Below are positions 1-8,505 of a stretch of 64,000 nt of DNA, piece by piece. The stretch lies in the NCBI RefSeq assembly GCF_021026335.1, contig NZ_JAJNCY010000007.1:62001-126000 (forward strand). Direction: 5' to 3'. The position numbers were made by a program, and so were the translations under genes. Every line of letters begins with the position of its first letter. Positions within the stretch are counted from its first letter, which is position 1. The notes beneath the pieces were generated by a model. It was not told the DNA's origin and made no database searches. It saw nothing but the letters and a program-made list of their open reading frames with translations. Origin of the DNA: Rhizobium sp. C1. Lineage in GTDB: Bacteria; Pseudomonadota; Alphaproteobacteria; Rhizobiales; Rhizobiaceae.

Positions 1-197
1 AGCAGCAGCCGGCATTCATCGATGGAAAAGCCGAGATTGCGGGCGCGATGCAGAAAGCGCAGCCGATGCACGTCGTTTGAGGAGTAGTTGCGATAGCCAT
101 TGTCGGACCGGTCGGGCGCGACGAGCGCAATATCCTCATAATAGCGGATCGTCTTCGCCGGCAGGCCGGAGCGCTCCGAGGCTTCACCGATGTTCAT
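1..197 (-). CDS. hmrR: MerR-family copper-responsive regulator (CueR/HmrR type), 3' end cut by window edge
   Basis: Only the first 65 or so residues are in the window. They begin MNIGEASERSGLPAKTIRYY, the helix-turn-helix start of MerR proteins, followed by the wing (YRNYSSNDVHRLRF) and the start of the dimerisation helix. The metal-binding cysteines that would prove copper specificity lie outside the window. It is transcribed in the same direction as, and downstream of, the copper ATPase gene, whose promoter at 2803-2833 has the exact geometry a MerR activator needs. In the family, the Cu(I)-bound regulator untwists such a promoter. Copper as effector is inferred from the neighbour and the operator. 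Confidence 0.88.
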   Translation of the reverse strand, partial: MNIGEASERSGLPAKTIRYYEDIALVAPDRSDNGYRNYSSNDVHRLRFLHRARNLGFSIDECRLL

Positions 198-257
198 GGG
201 TCAGCATCCTGTTTTCGTGTTTCCATCGCACAGCGTATGACATCTTCTTTCCGCATA

Positions 258-395
258 TGCGGCTCCCCCTCACCCCGCCTCCGCTTCGCTCGGCGGACCT
301 CTTCCCGATGGGGCGAGGATGTCCAAGACGCTGCGGCTCTTCCTCTTCTCCCCTCGGGGAGAAGATGCCGGCAGGCAGATGAGGGGGCCGCCAAG
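258..395. repeat. Rhizobial-type intergenic palindromic element
   Basis: The gap between the regulator and copA holds a GC-rich element with inverted ends: GGCTCCCCCTCA near 260 and TGAGGGGGCCGCC near 380. Smaller internal hairpins include TTCTCCCCTCGGGGAGAA near 350. The motif GAAGATGCCGGCAGGCAGAT is, from general knowledge, a frequent intergenic sequence in Rhizobium and Agrobacterium genomes. It has no coding potential that I trust. It may act as a transcript-end structure for copA or be a non-autonomous mobile palindrome. Confidence 0.6.
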
Positions 396-435
396 CCCCA
401 AAAGCGCAGATGTCGCAAACGGCAGCCATGCGATC

Positions 436-2775
436 CTAAAGCTTCAACTGCCGCAGCCGCAGCGCATTCGAGATCACCGAGACGGAAGACAGGCTCATCG
501 CCGCCGCCGCCAGCATGGGCGAGAGCATGGACCCGGTGATCGGATAAAGCACGCCCGCGGCAATCGGCACGCCAACCACGTTATATATAAAGGCGAAGAA
601 CAGGTTCTGCTTGATGTTGCGGATCGTGGCCGTGGCGAGTTGCCTTGCCTTCACCACACCTTGCAGATCGCCCTTCACCAGCGTGATGCCTGCGCTTTCG
701 ATCGCCACATCTGCGCCTGTGCCCATGGCGATGCCGGTGTCGGCAGCCGCCAGCGCCGGCGCATCGTTGACGCCATCGCCCGCCATGGCAACCGAACGGC
801 CCTCGGCCTGCAACCCGTCCACCAGCGCCTTCTTGCCCTCCGGCAGAAGCCCCGCGCGGAACTCATCGATCCCGACGCGTCCGGCAACGGCGCGGGCCGC
901 GGCCTCCTGGTCGCCGGTGGCCATGATGACGCTGAGGCCCGCCTCCTTCAGCGCCGCAACAGCCTCGCTGGCCGTAGCCTTTACCGGGTCGGCTGCGGCG
1001 ATCAGACCGGCGGGCTTGCCGTTGACGGCAAGATACATGACCGTGGCACCCTCGGCAGCCAAACGGTCCGCATCCGCCTTGATATCCGAAATGCCGAGAT
1101 CGATGTGGCACATCATGGCGGAATTGCCGAGCGCCACGCGACGGCCATCGATCACGCCCTGAACCCCTTTGCCGGTGACGGAATCGAAATTATCCACCTC
1201 GTGAAGGGGCGCGCCCCTTTCCCCCGCCCCCTTCAGGATCGCGGCGGCAAGCGGATGGCCCGAGCCCTTTTCGAGCGAGGCGGCGAGCGCCAGAACCTCA
1301 TCCTCCGAAAAGCCTTCGAAGGCCGCCAACCCGGAGAGAACCGGCTTGCCTTCCGTGATCGTCCCGGTCTTGTCGATGACCAGCACATCCGCCGCCGCCA
1401 ACCTTTCAAGAGCGGCCGCATTGCGGATCAGCACGCCGGCCTGCGCCCCGCGCCCGGTCGCCGCGATCACCGAAACGGGTGTGGCAAGCCCCAGCGCACA
1501 GGGACAGGCAATCATCAGCACGGAGACGGCCGCGACGATCGCATAGATGAAGGACTGTTCCGGCGCGAAGATCAGCCATGCGACGAACGAGACGACGGCA
1601 ACGCCCACCACCGCCGGCACGAACCAGCTGGCGACGCGATCGGCAAGGCTCTGGATCGGCGCGCGCGATCTCTGAGCTGATGTCACCAGCTTGACGATCT
1701 GCGCCAGCATCGTGTCGTCACCGACCTTGGTGGCCTCGATGACGAGCCCGCCATTGCCGTTGATCGTCCCGCCGGTGACGGTGTCGCCTGGATTCTTTTC
1801 GACCGGGATCGATTCGCCGGTAATCATGCTCTCGTCCACCGACGAGCGGCCTTCCGTCACCTGCCCGTCAACCGCCACGCTTTCGCCGGGACGGACGCGG
1901 ATACGATCGCCGACCAGGATGTTCTCCAGCGGCACCTCATATTCCGAGCCATCAGCATTGAGCCGCAGCGCCTTTTTCGGCGCGAGGTTCACCAGCGCCT
2001 TCAGGGCATCGCCCGTTTTCTCACGGGCCCTGAGCTCCAGGATCTGGCCAAGAAAGACCAGCGCAATGATGACGACGGACGCCTCGAAATAGACCGGCAC
2101 ACCGCCACCATGGCCTGCGATATCGTGTGGGAATATGCCGGGTAAGAATGCCGCCACCACGCTATAGCCGAAGGCCGCCGAGACGCCGAGCATGATCAGC
2201 GTCCACATGTTGAGATGCCAGGTCTTCACCGACACCCAGCCGCGATGAAAGAACGGCTGCGCCGCCCAGAGAACGACAGGTGCGGCAAGGATCATCTCGA
2301 GAAAGACCGCAATCCGCTCGCCGATCCAGTCCCGGATCGGCAGGCTCAGCATCGGCCCCATGGAGAGGATGAGCAGCGGCACGGCCGCAGCAACGCTCAC
2401 CCAGAAGCGGCGCGTGAAATCGACAAGCTCCGGGTTCGGCCCATCGGCCTGCCCGTCCATCGGCTCCAGCGCCATGCCGCAGATCGGGCAGGTGCCGGGT
2501 CCGTCCTGCACGATCTCCGGGTCCATCGGGCAGGTGTAGCGCGCCGCCTTGGGCGCCGCCTTCTTCCGCCGCTTGGAATTGCCGGAGAGATAGAAGTAGG
2601 GATCGGCGTCAAAGCGCGTCAGGCATTTCGGATTGCAGAAGTGATATTCCGTGCCCTTGTAGACGAGCTTCGGCTTGCCGGCATTCAGCTTCACCGTCAT
2701 CCCGCAGACGGGATCGATCGCGGTGGGAACCGGCGCGCCGCCGTCGGCGGGTGCCGTTTGCGAATTCGTGCTCAT
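436..2775 (-). CDS. copA: Copper-exporting P1B-type ATPase with YHS and heavy-metal-binding N-terminal domains
   Basis: This 779-residue inner-membrane pump couples ATP hydrolysis to export of Cu(I), or possibly Ag(I). The N-terminus is not a pair of HMA domains. Residues about 21-66 form a YHS domain (DPVCGMTV, then HFCNPKC) and residues about 80-106 form a zinc-ribbon-like metal-binding motif ([14 protein letters not shown]). The membrane motif CPC is at 424-426, the phosphorylated aspartate of DKTGT is D468, and the hinge motif GDGVNDAP follows. The gene is fired by a MerR-type promoter just upstream and is followed by the copper regulator gene. Copper as substrate follows from CPC plus the regulator. 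The closely related Ag(I) ability cannot be excluded. Confidence 0.95.
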   Translation of the reverse strand: MSTNSQTAPADGGAPVPTAIDPVCGMTVKLNAGKPKLVYKGTEYHFCNPKCLTRFDADPYFYLSGNSKRRKKAAPKAARYTCPMDPEIVQDGPGTCPICGMALEPMDGQADGPNPELVDFTRRFWVSVAAAVPLLILSMGPMLSLPIRDWIGERIAVFLEMILAAPVVLWAAQPFFHRGWVSVKTWHLNMWTLIMLGVSAAFGYSVVAAFLPGIFPHDIAGHGGGVPVYFEASVVIIALVFLGQILELRAREKTGDALKALVNLAPKKALRLNADGSEYEVPLENILVGDRIRVRPGESVAVDGQVTEGRSSVDESMITGESIPVEKNPGDTVTGGTINGNGGLVIEATKVGDDTMLAQIVKLVTSAQRSRAPIQSLADRVASWFVPAVVGVAVVSFVAWLIFAPEQSFIYAIVAAVSVLMIACPCALGLATPVSVIAATGRGAQAGVLIRNAAALERLAAADVLVIDKTGTITEGKPVLSGLAAFEGFSEDEVLALAASLEKGSGHPLAAAILKGAGERGAPLHEVDNFDSVTGKGVQGVIDGRRVALGNSAMMCHIDLGISDIKADADRLAAEGATVMYLAVNGKPAGLIAAADPVKATASEAVAALKEAGLSVIMATGDQEAAARAVAGRVGIDEFRAGLLPEGKKALVDGLQAEGRSVAMAGDGVNDAPALAAADTGIAMGTGADVAIESAGITLVKGDLQGVVKARQLATATIRNIKQNLFFAFIYNVVGVPIAAGVLYPITGSMLSPMLAAAAMSLSSVSVISNALRLRQLKL

Positions 2776-2802
2776 CTTGAGCCCTCCAGATTATCTTCAG
2801 CA

Positions 2803-2833
2803 AGGCTAATCCTTCCAGTGACTGGAAGGTCAA
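2803..2833 (-). promoter_or_regulatory. CueR/HmrR-type copper promoter with 19-bp spacer
   Basis: Reading on the minus strand there is a -35 box TTGACC (2833-2828), exactly 19 bp of spacer, then a -10 box TAGCCT (2808-2803). The spacer carries the dyad CCTTCCAGTCACTGGAAGG, which closely matches known CueR/HmrR operators. A 19-bp spacer is too long for basal sigma-70 recognition and is the hallmark of promoters activated by MerR-family DNA distortion. It sits about 30 bp ahead of the copA start. Confidence 0.92.
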
Positions 2834-2836
2834 GAC

Positions 2837-2869
2837 AAAAAAACACCGACGCGTCGAAACGCGCCGGTG
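2837..2869 (-). terminator. Rho-independent terminator of the glycine-zipper lipoprotein gene
   Basis: On the minus strand the hairpin CACCGGCGCGT / ACGCGTCGGTG with a TTCG loop is followed by seven T residues. The T run ends only three bases before the -35 box of the copA promoter, so it insulates the copper promoter from the upstream gene. Confidence 0.9.
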
Positions 2870-2895
2870 CGACAGATCAAAACGATCAGGCCGAA

Positions 2896-3159
2896 TTAGT
2901 AGCCGCGCGGGCAGCTGTCGACGTAACGGCGGCCGTAGCGGTCGCGATAGTAGCACTGGCCCGGCTGTTCGGAGACGTGGCCGACAACGGCACCCGTCAC
3001 ACCACCGATGGCCGCACCAACTGCAGCGCCACGAACGTCGCCGGTGATCGCACCGCCGAGGATCGCGCCGCCGGCCGCGCCGATGGCCGCGCCCTTTTCG
3101 GTCTGCGAGCAGCTCGTGACGGCGAGCGCCACCAGAATCAATGCAATAGCTTTCTTCAT
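2896..3159 (-). CDS. Small glycine-zipper lipoprotein
   Basis: The product is 87 residues. The chosen ATG has a GGGAGA ribosome site and gives a clean lipoprotein signal: MKKAIALILVALAVTSC, with cysteine 17 as the lipidation site. After the cysteine come repeated small-residue motifs (GAAIGAAGGAILGGAITG, then GAAVGAAIGGVTGAVVG) typical of glycine-zipper 2TM proteins, which insert into membranes. The tail is YYRDRYGRRYVDSCPRGY, rich in Tyr and Arg. Likely location is the outer membrane or periplasmic face. Function is unknown. It has its own terminator and no visible link to copper. Confidence 0.85.
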   Translation of the reverse strand: MKKAIALILVALAVTSCSQTEKGAAIGAAGGAILGGAITGDVRGAAVGAAIGGVTGAVVGHVSEQPGQCYYRDRYGRRYVDSCPRGY

Positions 3160-3452
3160 GATTGTCTCCCTGTGTAACGGGCGGAGCCAGATATACCCCC
3201 CCATCCGTACTAACTAGCATGGATCACGCGGTCTCCGCGAGAGCCAAATGTTTGAACTAAATACCAATCTGGCTCAAATTGTGGAAACGCACCCGTACCA
3301 CCTCTCGCGGCCGATCAGCCATTCGCGGGCGGATAACGTTTGAGCGGTCAAAATGTTTCAAATCTTTTACACATTCGGATGTTTCGGTTGATTGCCGGGC
3401 GAAATCAGCAAATACTCGTCCCCACTGCGTCTGCTAATCTAGGGAGGAATGC

Positions 3453-3941
3453 ATGACGAAAGTAACGATGACCGTGAATGGTCGAAAAGTGAGCGGAGAA
3501 TGCGAAGATCGCACCCTGCTCGTGAACTTCATCCGCGAAAATCTGGGCCTCACGGGAACGCATGTCGGTTGCGATACGACACAATGCGGCGCCTGCGTGA
3601 TCCATATGGACGGCCGCTCGGTCAAGAGTTGTACGATCCTGGCCGTTCAGGCCTCGGGTTCGGAAATCACGACAATCGAAGGCATTTCATCGGGCGACAC
3701 GCTGCATCCGGTGCAGGCCGCCTTCAAGGAAAACCATGGCCTTCAGTGCGGTTTCTGCACACCCGGCATGGTGATGACCGCCGTCGACATGATCCGCCGC
3801 CATGGTGGTCAGCTCGACGAGCAAACGGTGCGCCAGGAACTGGAAGGCAATATCTGTCGTTGCACCGGCTACCACAACATCGTGAAGTCCATCCTGTCCG
3901 CTGCCGATGAAATGGGCGGCGCGAAGCAGGCTGCCGAATAA
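3453..3941 (+). CDS. coxS: Small [2Fe-2S] subunit of a CO dehydrogenase-like (form II) molybdenum hydroxylase
   Basis: The 162-residue protein carries the two iron-sulfur clusters that pass electrons from the molybdenum subunit to the flavin subunit. The N-terminal plant-ferredoxin-like cluster ligands are C40, C45, C48 and C60 ([10 protein letters not shown]). The C-terminal cluster uses CGFCTPGM and CRCTGY. The start follows GGGAGGAA. It is first in an S-L-M cluster, with an unusually long 136-bp gap before coxL and no gene in the 293 bp upstream. The family also includes nicotinate, isoquinoline and aldehyde hydroxylases, so the substrate is not set by this subunit. Confidence 0.93.
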   Translation: MTKVTMTVNGRKVSGECEDRTLLVNFIRENLGLTGTHVGCDTTQCGACVIHMDGRSVKSCTILAVQASGSEITTIEGISSGDTLHPVQAAFKENHGLQCGFCTPGMVMTAVDMIRRHGGQLDEQTVRQELEGNICRCTGYHNIVKSILSAADEMGGAKQAAE

Positions 3942-4077
3942 GGCCGGGCGGATAACGGTTCGGCCCGTTGCACTTCGACAGGATCGCTTTCAGCGAACTG
4001 CGAAGTTCCGTGGCCGATACCGCCTGACCGTCTGCTGAAATCACTTTTCACTATTCGCTCGTCTGGGAGGATCAGAA

Positions 4078-6423
4078 ATGGGTGTTGAAGGTATTGGCGC
4101 ACGCGTGGCGCGCAAGGAAGACAAGCGCTTCCTGACCGGCAAGGGCCGGTATGTGGATGACATGAAGGTGCCGGGGATGAAATATGCGGTCTTTGTCCGC
4201 AGCCCCCATGCACATGCGAAGATCAAGAGCATCGACGTTTCGGCCGCCAAGGACATGCCGGGCGTCATCGACGTGCTTGAAGGCCGCGCGATGAAGGAAG
4301 ACGGCATCGGCAGCCTCATCTGCGGCTGGATGATCCATTCCAAGGATGGCTCGCCGATGAACATGGGCGACTGGCGCCCGCTGGCCTATGAAACCGTGCG
4401 CTATGTCGGTGACGCCGTCGCCGTCGTTGTGGCCGACAGCATAGGCGAGGCGCGTGACGCCGCCGAAGCAGTGGTCGTGGACTACGAGGTGCTTCCCGCC
4501 GTCACCGAAGCCCTCGACGCGCTGAAGCCCGGCGCCCCGCAGATCCACGCCAACGCCCCCGGCAACCAGATCTATGACTGGCATATCGGCGACGAAAGTG
4601 CGGTGGACGCAGCCCTCTCCTCCGCTGCCCACATCACGGAAATCGAGATCCACAACAACCGCCTGTCGCCGAACCCGATGGAGCCGCGCGCGGCGCTTGG
4701 CATCTACGACACCGCCGAGGATCACTACACCTGCTACACCACGAGCCAGAACCCGCATGCGGCCCGCCTCGTGATGAGCGCCTTCTATAATGTCGCGCCG
4801 GAAAACAAGCTGCGCGTCATCGCCCCCGATGTCGGCGGCGGTTTCGGCTCGAAGATCTATATCTATCCGGAAGAGATCACCTGTCTCTGGGCCTCGAAAA
4901 AGACTGGCGTACCGGTCAAGTGGACCTCAGATCGCACCGAAGCCTTCCTCACCGACGCCCATGGCCGCGACCATGTCTCCAAGGTGAAGATGGCCTTTGA
5001 CGCCAACCATCGCGTCACCGCGCTGAAGGTCGACACCACCGCCAATTTCGGCGCCTACATGTCGCTCTTCTCGGCTGCTGTGCCCACCTATCTCTATGCG
5101 ACGCTGCTCTCCGGCCAGTACAATCTGCCGGCCATCTATGCGAACGTGCATGCGGTCTACACCAACACCGCACCGGTCGATGCCTATCGCGGCGCCGGTC
5201 GTCCGGAAGCCACCTATCTGCTGGAACGCACGATGGAAACGGCGGCGCGCGAACTGGGGATTTCCCCGGCTGAACTGCGCTCGATCAACTTCATCCGCCA
5301 GTTCCCGCACCAGACGCCGGTCATCATGAATTACGACACCGGCGACTTCCAGGCCTCGCTGGATGCCGCGATGGCAGAAGCCGACTGGGCCGGTTTCCCC
5401 GCCCGCAAGGCGGAAGCCGAACGGCGCGGCAAGAAGCGCGGCATCGGCATGAGCTGCTATATCGAAGCCTGCGGCATCGCGCCGTCTGCTGCGGTCGGCT
5501 CGCTCGGCGCCGGCGTCGGCCTCTGGGAGTCGGCGGAAGTGCGCGTCAACGCGGTCGGCACGATCGAAGTGCTTACCGGCTCGCACAGCCACGGCCAGGG
5601 CCATGAGACCACCTTCGCACAGCTCGTCGCCACCCGCCTCGGTCTGCCGCTCGACAGCATCTCCATTGTCCATGGCGACACCGACAAGGTGCAGATGGGC
5701 ATGGGCACTTACGGTTCGCGCTCCGGCGCGGTCGGCATGTCGGCCATTGCCAAGGCGCTCGACAAGGTCGAGGCCAAGGCGAAGAAGATCGCCGCCCACC
5801 TCATGGAAGCCTCCGAAAGCGATATCGTCATCGAGAACGGCGAGCTGAAGGTCGCCGGCACTGACAAGACCGTGCCGTGGTTCCAGATGGCGCTCGCCGC
5901 CTACACCGCGCATAACCTGCCCGCCGGCATGGAGCCGGGCCTGAAGGAAGGCGCGTTCTACGATCCGGCCAACTTCACCTTTCCGGCCGGCTGCTACATC
6001 TGCGAAGTCGAGGTCGATCCGGAGACCGGCAAGACCCAGATCATCCAGTTTGTCGCGGCCGACGATTTCGGCAACATCATCAACCCGATGATCGTCGAAG
6101 GCCAGGTGCATGGCGGCATCGCACAAGGCATCGGCCAGGCGCTGCTGGAAGGCGTGCAATATGATGCCTCGACCGGACAATTGCTGACGGCGAGCTACAT
6201 GGACTATGCCATGCCGCGCGCCGACGACCTGCCGTCCTACAAGGTTTCACACCAGACGACCCCCTGCACCAGCAACCCGCTCGGCCTCAAGGGCTGCGGC
6301 GAGGCCGGCGCCATCGGCTCGCCGCCGGCGGTGATCAATGCCATCACCGACGCCATCGGCAACAACAACCTGACCATGCCTGCCACGCCCGCCAAGGTCT
6401 GGGCGGCGATGCACGGCCACTGA
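4078..6423 (+). CDS. coxL: Large molybdopterin subunit, form II CO dehydrogenase-like (xanthine oxidase family)
   Basis: The 781-residue catalytic subunit binds the molybdenum cofactor. The active-site loop is AYRGAGR at residues 369-375. Genuine CO dehydrogenases (form I) have AYXCSFR there, with the copper-binding cysteine. The form II loop lacks that cysteine, so CO oxidation is doubtful and the physiological substrate is unknown. Other family marks are GGGFGSK near residue 260, the GQGHETTF loop, and the C-terminal KGCGEAGAIGSPPAVINA with the catalytic glutamate. Gene order S-L-M also fits form II (form I is M-S-L). It is followed after 13 bp by coxM. Confidence 0.93.
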   Translation: MGVEGIGARVARKEDKRFLTGKGRYVDDMKVPGMKYAVFVRSPHAHAKIKSIDVSAAKDMPGVIDVLEGRAMKEDGIGSLICGWMIHSKDGSPMNMGDWRPLAYETVRYVGDAVAVVVADSIGEARDAAEAVVVDYEVLPAVTEALDALKPGAPQIHANAPGNQIYDWHIGDESAVDAALSSAAHITEIEIHNNRLSPNPMEPRAALGIYDTAEDHYTCYTTSQNPHAARLVMSAFYNVAPENKLRVIAPDVGGGFGSKIYIYPEEITCLWASKKTGVPVKWTSDRTEAFLTDAHGRDHVSKVKMAFDANHRVTALKVDTTANFGAYMSLFSAAVPTYLYATLLSGQYNLPAIYANVHAVYTNTAPVDAYRGAGRPEATYLLERTMETAARELGISPAELRSINFIRQFPHQTPVIMNYDTGDFQASLDAAMAEADWAGFPARKAEAERRGKKRGIGMSCYIEACGIAPSAAVGSLGAGVGLWESAEVRVNAVGTIEVLTGSHSHGQGHETTFAQLVATRLGLPLDSISIVHGDTDKVQMGMGTYGSRSGAVGMSAIAKALDKVEAKAKKIAAHLMEASESDIVIENGELKVAGTDKTVPWFQMALAAYTAHNLPAGMEPGLKEGAFYDPANFTFPAGCYICEVEVDPETGKTQIIQFVAADDFGNIINPMIVEGQVHGGIAQGIGQALLEGVQYDASTGQLLTASYMDYAMPRADDLPSYKVSHQTTPCTSNPLGLKGCGEAGAIGSPPAVINAITDAIGNNNLTMPATPAKVWAAMHGH

Positions 6424-6436
6424 GGGAGAAGCAACC

Positions 6437-7234
6437 ATGTATGAGACGAATTACCACCGCGCCTCTTCCGTGGAAGACGCCGCCCGCCTGATGGGCGAAG
6501 CTGGCGAGGGCAAATACCTCGCCGGCGGCATGACGCTGATCGCCACGATGAAGCAGCGCCTCGCTGCTCCGTCGGATCTCATCGACCTGCGCCATATCGG
6601 CGCCATGAAGGGTATCACGGTCAATGGCCGCGATGTCACCATCGGCGCCGGCACGTCGCATTATGACGTCGCTAGCTCGGATGCGCTCAAGGCCGTCTGC
6701 CCGGCGCTCTGCAGTCTCGCGAGCCATATCGGCGATCCTCATGTGCGCCACATGGGCACAATCGGCGGCTCCGTCGCCAATGACGACCCGGCAGCGGACT
6801 ACCCGTCCGCCGTTCTGGCGCTGAACATGACGGTGAAGACGAACAAGCGCGAGATCGCTGCGGACGACTTCTTCGTCGGCATGTTCGAAACGGCTCTCGA
6901 GGATGGCGAGATCATCGTCTCCTTCTCGTTTGAAGCTCCGGACAAGGCGGCATACCAGAAGTTCCCGAACCCGGCTTCGCGTTACGCCATGGCCGGTGTC
7001 TTCGTGGCCAAGAAGGGCGCGGATGTCCGCGTTGCCGTCACCGGGGCCGGCTCCAACGGCGTCTTCCGCCATCAGGGCATGGAAGCAGCCCTCAAGGCTG
7101 CCTGGGCACCCGACGCACTCGCCGCCGTTTCCGTCGATGCCGGTATGATGATGGCTGACATCCACGCCAATTCGGACTATCGCGCCAACCTGGTGAAAGT
7201 CATGGCGAAGCGGGCCGTCGCGTCAGCTGGCTGA
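6437..7234 (+). CDS. coxM: FAD-binding medium subunit of the form II CO dehydrogenase-like enzyme
   Basis: The 265-residue subunit takes electrons from the CoxS clusters onto FAD. The two flavin motifs are visible: LAGGMTLI near residue 30 and TIGGSVANDDPAADYPSA near residue 112. The C-terminal CO dehydrogenase flavoprotein domain follows. It is last of the cluster, ahead of a strong terminator. None of the usual coxDEF(G) maturation genes follow, so cofactor insertion must be handled elsewhere. Confidence 0.93.
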   Translation: MYETNYHRASSVEDAARLMGEAGEGKYLAGGMTLIATMKQRLAAPSDLIDLRHIGAMKGITVNGRDVTIGAGTSHYDVASSDALKAVCPALCSLASHIGDPHVRHMGTIGGSVANDDPAADYPSAVLALNMTVKTNKREIAADDFFVGMFETALEDGEIIVSFSFEAPDKAAYQKFPNPASRYAMAGVFVAKKGADVRVAVTGAGSNGVFRHQGMEAALKAAWAPDALAAVSVDAGMMMADIHANSDYRANLVKVMAKRAVASAG

Positions 7235-7266
7235 CATCAGAAAACGTCCAGCAACTCACAATATTG

Positions 7267-7300
7267 AAATCCGCGGCCACTCGAGTGACCGCGGATTTTT
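7267..7300 (+). terminator. Rho-independent terminator of coxSLM
   Basis: A long near-perfect hairpin AAATCCGCGG ... CCGCGGATTT, with the inner CACTCGAGTG palindrome, ends in a T run. It lies 33 bases after the coxM stop and closes the cox transcript. Confidence 0.9.
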
Positions 7301-7493
7301 CTTGAGCCAGAAAAGAATTTTCAGAATAGCCGAAATCCAGAATTGAGTTCTTTACGTTTTTAATAGGGAAAGCCTATGCAGAATTCCGTTATAAGAGACA
7401 ACAAATCTACAATCTTAGCAAAATTGTCAAGATCGGCGTTGGGACCATGGAATTGCACGGCTGGACGGCTAAACGATACCGGAACGGCAGCGC

Positions 7494-8396
7494 ATGATCT
7501 CAAAGCTTGAATTCTTTATTGCTCTGGCAAGAACCCGGCATTTCGGGCGCGCTGCAGAGGAATCCGGCGTGACCCAGCCCACGCTGTCCGCCGGAATACG
7601 GCAGCTTGAAGATCAGCTTGGCGTGTTGCTCGTCCAGCGCGGATCGCGATTTCAGGGCCTGACGCCGGAAGGCGAGCGGGTCTTGATCTGGGCCCGCAAG
7701 ATCGTCGCAGATACCCGCGCTTTGCGCGACGAGATGCGCGAAGTGCGCTCGGGTCTCTCCGGTCATCTGCGTCTTGCGGTCATCCCGACTGCACTCGCCT
7801 TCACGCCGAAGATCACCGAGGTCTTCAAGAAGCGCCATCCAGACGTGACCTTCTCGATCCGCTCCGCGACGTCGGACCAGATCCTCGAACTGATCGAAAA
7901 CTTCGAAGTCGACGCCGGCCTCACCTACCTGGAGGGTGAGCCGGTCGGACGCGTGCAGACCGTGCCGCTTTATCGCGAGCGCTATTACATGTTGGTCGCG
8001 CGCGAGCACCCGCTTGCCAGCCGTGCGCGGGTCACCTGGGCGGAGGCCGCTGCCGCGGATCTCTGCCTGCTGACGACGGACATGCAGAACCGGCGCATCA
8101 TCGATCGCCATTTCGAAGAGGTCGGTACACAGCCCAGCGCCCGGATGGAATCGAATTCGATCGTCGTCTTGTTCTCCCATGTCCTCTCCGGCGAATGGGC
8201 GACGATCCTGCCCGCCGGCATGATCGAGGCGTTTGGCTACCAGAACAAGGTCCGTGCGATTGAACTGGACCGGCCAGAGTCGGGTCATCTCGTCGGCGTT
8301 GTCACCGCCCCGCGCGACCCGGCAACACCGCTCGTGCGCGCGCTCCTCGGCGCCGCGAAGACGATAGCCGATAAGCAGCAATTGGCGATTTCTTGA
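7494..8396 (+). CDS. fdsR: LysR-family regulator of the formate dehydrogenase operon (FdsR-like)
   Basis: The 300-residue protein has an N-terminal winged helix (residues 1-60: FIALARTRHFGRAAEESGVT then LSAGIRQLEDQLG) and a C-terminal periplasmic-binding-like effector domain. It lies directly upstream of, and in the same direction as, fdsG. FdsR in Cupriavidus has this place and controls fds genes in response to formate. A perfect inverted repeat overlaps its stop codon, in front of fdsG. Control of fds is inferred from position and that operator. Regulation of the cox cluster on its other side is possible but unsupported. Confidence 0.82.
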   Translation: MISKLEFFIALARTRHFGRAAEESGVTQPTLSAGIRQLEDQLGVLLVQRGSRFQGLTPEGERVLIWARKIVADTRALRDEMREVRSGLSGHLRLAVIPTALAFTPKITEVFKKRHPDVTFSIRSATSDQILELIENFEVDAGLTYLEGEPVGRVQTVPLYRERYYMLVAREHPLASRARVTWAEAAAADLCLLTTDMQNRRIIDRHFEEVGTQPSARMESNSIVVLFSHVLSGEWATILPAGMIEAFGYQNKVRAIELDRPESGHLVGVVTAPRDPATPLVRALLGAAKTIADKQQLAIS

Positions 8397-8413
8397 TAGA
8401 TATTTTCTATCAA
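8393..8413. promoter_or_regulatory. Perfect dyad, candidate FdsR operator in front of fdsG
   Basis: TTGATAGA (8393-8400), a 5-base TATTT spacer and TCTATCAA (8406-8413) form a perfect inverted repeat that contains a LysR-type T-N11-A core. The left arm overlaps the TGA stop of the regulator gene. It lies about 90 bp before the fdsG start, the usual distance for a LysR activation site. Confidence 0.7.
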
Positions 8414-8505
8414 TTGACGAAACAGGAATATTGACCGCCCACCATTCGATAGCCATGGTCGCCTCATAGAATGCGGCATGCAGAATGGACGGGGAGGTCT
8501 CCACA

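Noticed and set aside
3326-3957. Direct repeat CGGGCGGATAACG before coxS and coxL
   Set aside because: Two copies of 13 bases (3326 and 3945) without symmetry or a third copy could be chance; kept only as a note.
4078-6423. Form I (true) CO dehydrogenase
   Set aside because: The AYXCSFR copper-ligand loop is absent; the loop is AYRGAGR and the gene order is S-L-M.
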